A DNA stretch of 64,000 bases from Deltaproteobacteria bacterium (GTDB lineage: Bacteria; Desulfobacterota; Desulfuromonadia; Geobacterales; Pseudopelobacteraceae), in contig JAFLLC010000122.1 in assembly GCA_019162745.1 (NCBI GenBank), forward strand, positions 36,410 through 100,409, given 5' to 3'. The notes under the pieces are model-generated. The model did no database searches and was not told where the DNA came from. It worked only from the letters and a program-made list of their open reading frames with translations. This document shows, piece after piece, positions 24,853-32,400 of the stretch. Within the stretch, counting starts at the first letter, position 1; the number at the start of each line of letters is the position of its first letter. Made by a program: the position numbers and the translations under genes.

Positions 24853-26468
24853 GAAGCGTTATCATCCTTCAAACTTTTCAGACATTCGTGCCCTTTATCG
24901 GTAATTCTGTATTTCTGCATACGGCTATTAGGTTTGTCAGGAATGGTCATTGTCACCCAACCCAACTCAAGAAGGCGTTTAATCTGCTTGTGTAACTCTC
25001 CGGAAACAGACTTGTGTCCCAACTCGAGTGACATGGCTGCTTTACCCATTTCACCAAGCTTCAGCAAGATAAGAACTATTTTTGCAGCCAAGGCTGACTC
25101 TAGCCGTGACTCTAGCCGTGACTCTAGCCGTGACTCAGATCTTGACTCTGACCGAGAAACATCATCAGCCGATGCTTCATCTCCCATTGCTGATTCTGCA
25201 ACCTCCATTGCCGCCGGATGAACCGGCAACCTCACCATGAAATAGCTGTGGTCTTCATCGGATTCAAACTCTGCAGGTGGTGAACCATTTTTCCGCATAG
25301 CATCAATAATTTTGGGGATGCCGGTGCAGCGTCCTTCAGTAAACTCCAGCTCCTTCAGGAACTCGCCGATGCGCCGGTTGCGATAACGACGGGGAAGCGC
25401 CTTGCCAGCACGGAGTTGATCCAGGCGCACCGAACGATCCGGCCCCGGATAATTGAGGACAAACAGCGCATCATGCTCAATACGGATCTCTATAGGTTCA
25501 CGGGTATCGTACCCCCGATGATAAATGGCATTGACCACTGCCTCTTCAATAGCCCTGTAGGGAATGTTTTCAACACGGGTCGCTTCAGCACGATCTTTGT
25601 GCTTGATTACGGTTTCGCTGATAAAGTTACGCTTGATGTAGTCCAGGGCTTCACGGGTCATGCCTGGAAGAGGGCCTTTGAATATCTTCTCAGAGAACTT
25701 GTCGCCCCCCGGCCCTTCCTTGGGGAACCAGACCACGTCTATCTGCATGACAGGGAAGAATCTCCAAGGTTCCGGGTTAAACATCATCAAGCCAATATTC
25801 AACGGAAAAGGCGCTTCATCCGGTCCACCAACGACACCCATCTGCCGCCCAAGCTCTTCCAATGAAAGGCTCGGCGCCTGCTTGAGCAGATCACTACCTA
25901 CCTGCATCAGGTATTCCTGCATTAATTCACGGGAGAGAACTTCCACCTTGGCCTGCATATTGAAACGGTCATCGAAAGGAACCGTAGCGGCCAGCGAGAT
26001 AAGCTCTGTTTCGTCGGCACCCTTGGCACGAATCGTACTGGAACCTTTACGAATGAAGTAGCCGTACTCTTTAGCTTCCTTGCCCAGGCTGAGCTTTGCC
26101 TTGTAAGGGCGGGTCTGACCACCCAATACCCAGAGTACCAGAATATGCCGCCCTTCGATCTCAACTGGAACGACAATCGGGTGGTAATACGGCTGAATAG
26201 CATTGAAACCGAGATTGAGGATTTCTTTCTGGATGGCATCAAACTGACTGGGATCCATACCAATTGGCGGCAACACTGGGCGACCATTTTCTTCCTTAAT
26301 GCCGATGAGAATGTAACCACCACCGAGATTGTGGAAGTCGTTGGCAAAGGCGCAGATGGTATGGAGAACGTCAAGCGGATTCCATCCTTCCTTGAATTCA
26401 AGACGTTCCCATTCTACCGGTTTACCGTTGAGGAGATCTTGTATGTTGATTGGCAGTGCTTTATTCAT
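24831..26468 (-). CDS. AlbA_2 / HATPase_c_4 ATP-binding regulator-like protein
   Basis: A 545-residue protein of the COG2865 type. The start at 26468 has AAGGA 8 bases upstream and lies 10 bp after the SNF2 helicase stop. The AlbA_2 (SLFN-like) domain spans about 15-140, with WERLEFKEGWNPLDVLHTICAFAN and GGGYILIGIKEENG. A GHKL-type ATPase-like part is at about 290-410, with EEAVVNAIYHRGY as the N box. A four-residue tandem repeat (SRLE/SRSE, about 437-458) links it to a C-terminal winged-helix-like region with YRITDKGHECL. The last residues, RLKDEL, come from heptad repeat DNA. Such proteins often sit in defence islands; a regulatory or sensor role is inference. Confidence 0.75.
   Translation of the reverse strand: MNKALPINIQDLLNGKPVEWERLEFKEGWNPLDVLHTICAFANDFHNLGGGYILIGIKEENGRPVLPPIGMDPSQFDAIQKEILNLGFNAIQPYYHPIVVPVEIEGRHILVLWVLGGQTRPYKAKLSLGKEAKEYGYFIRKGSSTIRAKGADETELISLAATVPFDDRFNMQAKVEVLSRELMQEYLMQVGSDLLKQAPSLSLEELGRQMGVVGGPDEAPFPLNIGLMMFNPEPWRFFPVMQIDVVWFPKEGPGGDKFSEKIFKGPLPGMTREALDYIKRNFISETVIKHKDRAEATRVENIPYRAIEEAVVNAIYHRGYDTREPIEIRIEHDALFVLNYPGPDRSVRLDQLRAGKALPRRYRNRRIGEFLKELEFTEGRCTGIPKIIDAMRKNGSPPAEFESDEDHSYFMVRLPVHPAAMEVAESAMGDEASADDVSRSESRSESRLESRLESRLESALAAKIVLILLKLGEMGKAAMSLELGHKSVSGELHKQIKRLLELGWVTMTIPDKPNSRMQKYRITDKGHECLKSLKDDNASRLKDEL
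25096..25155. repeat. 12-bp in-frame tandem repeat in the AlbA_2 gene
   Basis: Five 12-bp units, the first three identical (GACTCTAGCCGT on the plus strand), encode SRLE and SRSE tetrapeptides. The unit is a multiple of three, so gain or loss of copies would alter linker length without a frameshift. Similar ESxxES tails occur widely in this protein family. Confidence 0.85.
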
Positions 26469-26478
26469 ATCAGTATCC

Positions 26479-29400
26479 TTATTCTGGTAAAAGAACATAC
26501 ACCCCGAGCAGGTCCATTGGCAGCACCGGATGCACCACCTGGAAGCGTTTGCCGTCCATGAGTGAACTGAATCGTTCGTGGGCTTCGACCAGTTTTTGCG
26601 ACTGCTGTTCGGCTACCCCATCGAACTCTGTCGAAAAGCTTTGCAGCAACTTCAGTTCGTTATCAAGGAAGCTCAGCCTGGCTGGTGTTGGCAGATCGGA
26701 ACTTGCCCGAGCTGATGACAGCAGCTCACGAGCCTGATCGTGGTTGAGATATTCCTTCTGTTGTGGCGTACCTTTCCAGCCCCAAAGGATCATCTCTTCA
26801 GCCACTACCTGCTGATGGCCCTTGCGATCCTCAATGACGTTGCGGCAGCGGAAAAGTAGTAGCGTGGTTTTGATCGAAACCTGCTTGGTACGGATGACAG
26901 CGGTGCGAGCGGCACGCTTGTCCATACGGCTGACCGTGTTGGCCATGACCAATTGGCAAAGCTGCTCCACGAAGCGATGGTTGCGCCCCATATAGTGGTA
27001 GTCTTCAGGAGTGGGAGAACTGAAGCTGATGCTCACCATATCTCCGGCTGGCAGAATACCGCGCAACTGATCCGGCATATTAGAAGTGATAATTTTGAAG
27101 GATGAATTATGAAGGTTGAAATTTGAATTTAAAGATTTTTCTTCATCCTTCATACTTCTGCCTTCATCCTTAACTTCAATGACCTGAACACCAAACAAGT
27201 TATTCAATGCAGAGGTAACAAAGAACTGGACCGCATGTGGATCACCAATCGCTTCATCGACTTCTTTCAGGTCGGCTTCGATCTCATGCGCCTTGATGGC
27301 ATGCTGGGCAAAGATACTGCGGGATGCCTCTTCGCGCTTGGCAGCTTCTTCCACCTTGTGGGTGACGTTAATCTTGGCCTCTTCTGCCTCGTTGAGTTCA
27401 CCAAAGTCAAACGTCATCTGATTGCTGCGATCACGTCCCCTGGTGATTTTTCGATCAGGACTGATAAGGAGCGCCTGGGTAATGGTGTCGATAATGCTCT
27501 GGGAATCCTCTGGAAATGGCACGTTGATGCCGGTGGAACGCTTGATCTCGCGAACCTTGCGCAGGAGAACATCCAGTACGATACCGTCGATAGGGTTGTC
27601 AGCACCATAGAGCAGACAAGCTTTCACCTCAGGTGCATTCTGACCAAATCGGTCAACACGTCCTTCGCGCTGCTCAAGCCTGTTTGGGTTCCAGGGGAGG
27701 TCGTAGTGGAGGACAGCGGTAAATTGATCCTGTAAGTTGATACCTTCACTGAGACAGTCGGTAGCCACAAGCACCCGCAGCTTCGATTTACCCATTTCCT
27801 CTATCTTTTGCTTGCGCAGTTCATCCGGCAGTTCGCTGGTGATGACCTGGATGTCGAGCTTGGGGAATTTCTTTTTCAACGCCGGGGCAAGCAGTGCGCC
27901 AACATAGTTGGCGGTGGCAATGTAGCGGCAGAAGATAACCGGATTGAAACCGGCTGCCAGCCATTCCTGCAGAAGTGCTTCAGCAGTGGCAACTTTTTTG
28001 TCGTCCTTGATTGTTGAAAGAGCTGCGAGCTGTTGTGAAAACGCCCGCAACTTCTGTCGTTGGGTTGCACTCCAGTCATTCTGCTCGATCAACTGAATGG
28101 GGGTGTTGTCTCCCTCAAACCCGAACTCAGTATCCCTCACCGGATTTTCATCAAGAGCATCAACAGTCCATGAGGTCTCGTCAGCAGTAGCCTTCGCCAG
28201 GTTGGAAAGACGGGTATTCAGCATCTCGACCCCGGCAGCAGGGCTGGACATGACACCACGCAGCAAAGCCAGAGCAGTCCAATATTGTATTCTGCGCTGA
28301 CCCACCTTACCCGGATCAACAGTGATAAGCTGCTTGGCAAAATCAAGTATCTCCTCAAAGAGGTTTCGATACCCGAGAGAAAGTGAATAATCTGCTTCGA
28401 AGGCATCACGGGTCGGGAAGGGCGTATCCTCTCCCATCCACTTTTCCACGTCACCCCTCTTGCGCTGGATAAAATGACGTGCCAGATCGCGGCGTTGATT
28501 TTGCGAAGAGCTCGGCAGATCCAGTGTCTCGAATTCCGGCTGCAGTAGGCCGAGGAGAGAATGGAACTCCTCCGGTTTGCCGCTGTGCGGGGTCGCTGTG
28601 AGCAGGATCATCTGCTGATGGGCTTTCTTGGCCAGGCGGCTGATCAGGTGGTAACGCTGTTGTTGACTGGCTGAAGCTCCGGCTGGCCGTGTGCAGGTGT
28701 GAGCCTCATCAATGATCACCAGCTCTGGGCACTGCTCAACAAAGACGTCACGGCGATTATCAGACTTGATGAAGTCGATGCTGATAACCTGAAAAGGGTA
28801 GTAATCATAGACGCTGGTATCACCCTGAATCTGGCGATCAAGACGGGCTTGGGTATTGGAGCGGATGATAACAGCTTCGATATCCAGCTTGTCCCGAATT
28901 TCGTTTTGCCACTGCTCACACAGGTGGGGCAGACAAATGACAGCAAAACGCTGGATCTTACGTCGCTCCAACAACTCTTTGGCGATCAGAAGAGCTTCGA
29001 TAGTTTTACCAACACCGACATCATCAGCGACCAGAAGACGGACAGAATCCTGACGCAAGGCCATGATGAGCGGCACCATCTGATAGGAACGGGGACGAAA
29101 GGAGAGTTTAGCCAGACAACGGAATGGACCGGCTCCGTTACGGAAAGCCAGACGTGCTGAATCGTAGAGCAAACGTGCGGTGCTGATGTCACCAAGATCC
29201 TCTTTACCAGGAGGGAGAAAAACCGTTTCCTGAGGTTTATCGGCAGGGATGTTCAGTGGCAGATAGATTCCGGCAATTTCATCATCTGAACCACCAAGAG
29301 GCTTAACGACCAATAAATCGGGATCAACTGAGGGAAGCACAATCCAGTCGCGCCCGCGTAGATTTACGAGTTTACCAGCTTGATAAACGGTAGTTGTCAT
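26479..29400 (-). CDS. DrmD-like SNF2-family helicase
   Basis: A 973-residue superfamily 2 ATPase. RPRSYQMVPLIMAL is the Q-motif region, Walker A is ADDVGVGKT (125-133), motif II DEAH (231-234), motif III LLTATPHSG, motif V ATDCLSEGINLQ and motif VI EQREGRVDRFGQ (576-587). This order and length fit DrmD, the extra helicase of class 1 DISARM, and related RapA-like proteins that travel with Eco57I-type methyltransferases. GGAG lies before the ATG. Residues ~743-771 are low-complexity (VKDEGRSMKDEEK then NSNFNLHNSSFKI) and come from a complete 74-bp heptad element in frame. It lies 76 bp downstream of the fused helicase. Confidence 0.85.
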   Translation of the reverse strand: MTTTVYQAGKLVNLRGRDWIVLPSVDPDLLVVKPLGGSDDEIAGIYLPLNIPADKPQETVFLPPGKEDLGDISTARLLYDSARLAFRNGAGPFRCLAKLSFRPRSYQMVPLIMALRQDSVRLLVADDVGVGKTIEALLIAKELLERRKIQRFAVICLPHLCEQWQNEIRDKLDIEAVIIRSNTQARLDRQIQGDTSVYDYYPFQVISIDFIKSDNRRDVFVEQCPELVIIDEAHTCTRPAGASASQQQRYHLISRLAKKAHQQMILLTATPHSGKPEEFHSLLGLLQPEFETLDLPSSSQNQRRDLARHFIQRKRGDVEKWMGEDTPFPTRDAFEADYSLSLGYRNLFEEILDFAKQLITVDPGKVGQRRIQYWTALALLRGVMSSPAAGVEMLNTRLSNLAKATADETSWTVDALDENPVRDTEFGFEGDNTPIQLIEQNDWSATQRQKLRAFSQQLAALSTIKDDKKVATAEALLQEWLAAGFNPVIFCRYIATANYVGALLAPALKKKFPKLDIQVITSELPDELRKQKIEEMGKSKLRVLVATDCLSEGINLQDQFTAVLHYDLPWNPNRLEQREGRVDRFGQNAPEVKACLLYGADNPIDGIVLDVLLRKVREIKRSTGINVPFPEDSQSIIDTITQALLISPDRKITRGRDRSNQMTFDFGELNEAEEAKINVTHKVEEAAKREEASRSIFAQHAIKAHEIEADLKEVDEAIGDPHAVQFFVTSALNNLFGVQVIEVKDEGRSMKDEEKSLNSNFNLHNSSFKIITSNMPDQLRGILPAGDMVSISFSSPTPEDYHYMGRNHRFVEQLCQLVMANTVSRMDKRAARTAVIRTKQVSIKTTLLLFRCRNVIEDRKGHQQVVAEEMILWGWKGTPQQKEYLNHDQARELLSSARASSDLPTPARLSFLDNELKLLQSFSTEFDGVAEQQSQKLVEAHERFSSLMDGKRFQVVHPVLPMDLLGVYVLLPE
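27098..27171. repeat. 74-bp inverted heptad element inside the SNF2 helicase gene
   Basis: Five left heptads (27098-27132), an 11-bp AT-rich centre (27133-27143) and four right heptads of CATCCTT type (27144-27171). Length and unit counts are the same as at 29425-29498. It is read through in frame by the helicase, adding about 25-29 residues between the helicase core and the C-terminal region. Confidence 0.85.
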
Positions 29401-29424
29401 TTGAACTCCGTGCCTTTTCCAATA

Positions 29425-29498
29425 AAGGATGAAGGTTGAAGGATGAATTATGAATTTTAAAGCCTTTTTTCATCCTTCATAATTCATCCCTCATCCTT
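29425..29498. repeat. 74-bp inverted heptad element between the two helicase genes
   Basis: Five left heptads (29425-29459), an 11-bp centre ending in TTTTTT (29460-29470) and four right heptads (29471-29498). The right arm encodes the last residues (RMRDEL) and the stop codon of the fused helicase at 29477. The element could fold into a long hairpin in the mRNA between the two genes and so tune downstream expression. Confidence 0.85.
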
Positions 29499-32400
29499 TT
29501 AAATATATCGGGTCTCTCGGCCACAATCTCGGCCAAGCTGTCCCGGTAGTAGTAAACCCATACTTCATCGCCCATAGCCATGATGGCCTGGCGTTTTTCA
29601 TCATCATCTGCCCGTACCAGTGGATCGTCGTGAGGCGTGCCGTCACAGAAGACCCATATGCGAGGTTTGTAGTAGAAATCTGGTTGAACATAGAGACCAT
29701 CAACCCTTTTCTGTGCTGCATCTGGCAGACGGAGACCATTTACAAAGAGGTGATCTATAAAGCGTCGCTCTGTTGATGAGTTTGGATCTATGTTACGCAG
29801 CAGGGTCTGGTAGTGTTCATCGTAACTACCGAAGCCCTGATTTGACTGAATCTCTATAGTACACAACAGCAGCTTTTCCAGAGCGTCTTTGATCAGATGA
29901 CGGTCGATGATCTTGTGATCCCGCTGGTTGTAATAGCTGAGCAGGTCATCATAGGAAGCTGGTCCCTTGTACTCTGCGTCATCATAGCGGCAAATAGCAT
30001 AAGCCTGCTCAATCACTTTATGGAAAGCATGGATGTTTTCAACGAACTGAGAAAGAATGCCCAGACTCCCCTCAGCCGACTCGTACAGCAGAATATTGGG
30101 AGCTTCTGGGTCACCCATGGTGACAACACCGATTTCACTCGGTTCTACTTGGAAGACCGTCTCGATGGCCCGCTTCAGCGCATGCTGCAGCGTGATAACA
30201 CCTTCAGGTTTAAGTCCCAGCGGTTGAATCGGCTCGATATAAAGAGCATCAGCCAAGTTTGAGGTCATGAGCTTCACGCGCTTGAACTGCTCAGTAATGT
30301 TACTATCTTCTTCTGGCATCTTACTGCGCCAGTCACCGGAAACCATGCCGATTGGAAATCCATCAGCTTCCTGTGCACGCCATTTCATGTTGATATGGAC
30401 AAGGCGAGCAGCCGGAATGTAGCGGATGTTCAGAAGTTCGTTTTCGCTTGAATGAACAATGGCTTTTCGTATCCGCTCAATCTGTCCGCCATCAACGGAG
30501 AAGTAAGTTTTAATATCAAAGCCCTTGGATACCCGTTCCTCTTCTTCACAGGATATTCTATCTATCTCCACCGCACGGGATTCGGCCATCTCTAGTAAAT
30601 CATGGATATGCAGCTTGTTGGCGTTGTCACCAAGCGAAAGTCCTGAGAAGGGACAGAACTCCAGGTCTTTCTGATCTGCGGGGAGGAAGTACCCAGCTTT
30701 CGTGCTGATCTTCGCTTCAGTGAGTGAAGACTCGGCATCCTGGATGACCAGTTGGCAAATTTTAAACTTGCGACCATTATGGTAGATAATATTTTCAGGG
30801 CCGAACTCTCGCAGTGCTATTGAACGTGGGCGGGAGACAAATTCGCCCTGGGAATCACCTGTTGGCAGAAAGACACGTAGGGGGAGACGGGTGAAGTTGT
30901 AGCCTGGCAGGAAGCCTTCCGAAGCCAGATAACGATAAGGATAGAACTCTGACAATTCAGATGATCGTCCGGTAAGGTCATTTCGCAGCAGGTCGAGCTG
31001 CCTGGTTGCCTGATCCTGATGACGTTTATATTTACGGTATTCATCACTACCAAGACTCAATGTGCCGCTTTCGATCTTCTGGGTAGCCTTAGTCAGGATC
31101 GTTCGGGCTGAACGGTAGAGTCGCCGCCACCGGTTAAGTGAATCATCGAGGTTTTCAACAATCTTCGACAGGTTTTGATCAATCCACTGCTCGGAGTACC
31201 AAGTAGTAGCCTTTATCGCCAATTGATCGTCAAAATCGTGAATGACCCGCTTGAAGGTTGCCTTCAGTCGGTCGAATTGCGCTGGTGAAATGGCCAGTCC
31301 CGCTCTGACACTGGCGGCCAGCGGCATGGTATCATTGTCATCAGTGACCAGATTCATTATGGACGGTTTGGCACCACCAGCATTATCGATACCAGGCAGA
31401 CCGATTTCGGAAGCGACCATAGCGTTGAGATGAGACAGTAGCAGTTCCTTATTACAAAGATCGAGACGAGGGGCCATAACCGTACCGGCCACCAACTCCC
31501 GTTGCTCTTTAAAGAAGTGACGATCATGAGGGGCATAACTGGAGCAGTAGGTAAAGATCAACGCCCCTTGACCACTTCGACCGGCACGACCAGAACGCTG
31601 GGCATAGTTGGCAGCGTTGGGCGGGGCATTACGCAGGTGAACCACGCTGAGGGAACCGATATCAACACCGAGCTCCATTGTGGGAGAACAGAACAGTGCG
31701 CTGACTGATTGAGACCGGATCTTTGTTTCATCAAGTTTCGTCTTGGCGTCATCCAGAAACCATTCAGCCCTGAAGCGATCCTCCCGATCTAGGCGGGTGT
31801 CTGTATTCAACTGGCCGGTGTGATCCTCACCACGGAAGCGTTTCATTGATGAGAAATCGCGCTGATAAAGATTTTTGAAGAAGTCGTTGGGTTTCGGAGT
31901 TAAATCCTTGTAGGAACGACGCTTGATGACATCAGCTTTGACAGTTGTGCCATCACCGTTTTTCCAGATAACACTTTCCAGACGGAGGCGGTAAATCTTG
32001 ACCTCTTCATTTTTTTCACTTCTTGCCGGGAACGACTTCAGATAATCAGCCTGTTCAAGCATATCCATGATCTGGAGGATAAGCTCACGATAACCCTCCC
32101 GCTTGAGGTCAATATCAAGTCCTTCCCGTTTAACAAACTGCTTGATGAATTTACCCAGAGAACTGGCTGGTCCCATGCTTTTGGTGAATAGCCGGGCATT
32201 CTTGTTGAGAGGTTCGTAGCGGATGTAATACGGCTCTTTGAATTTTTCGTTACGATCCAGTGCCCAGGGACGCTTGAGAAGTTCACCAAAGAGTTTTTCG
32301 TATTCCTTGAGCTTGGACTGAGTAAGATAATTCTCGCTATGGATGGCAAATTCAAGCCGGAAAAAATCAAGGATAGTGCTGATCAGTTCTTTTCGTTTCG

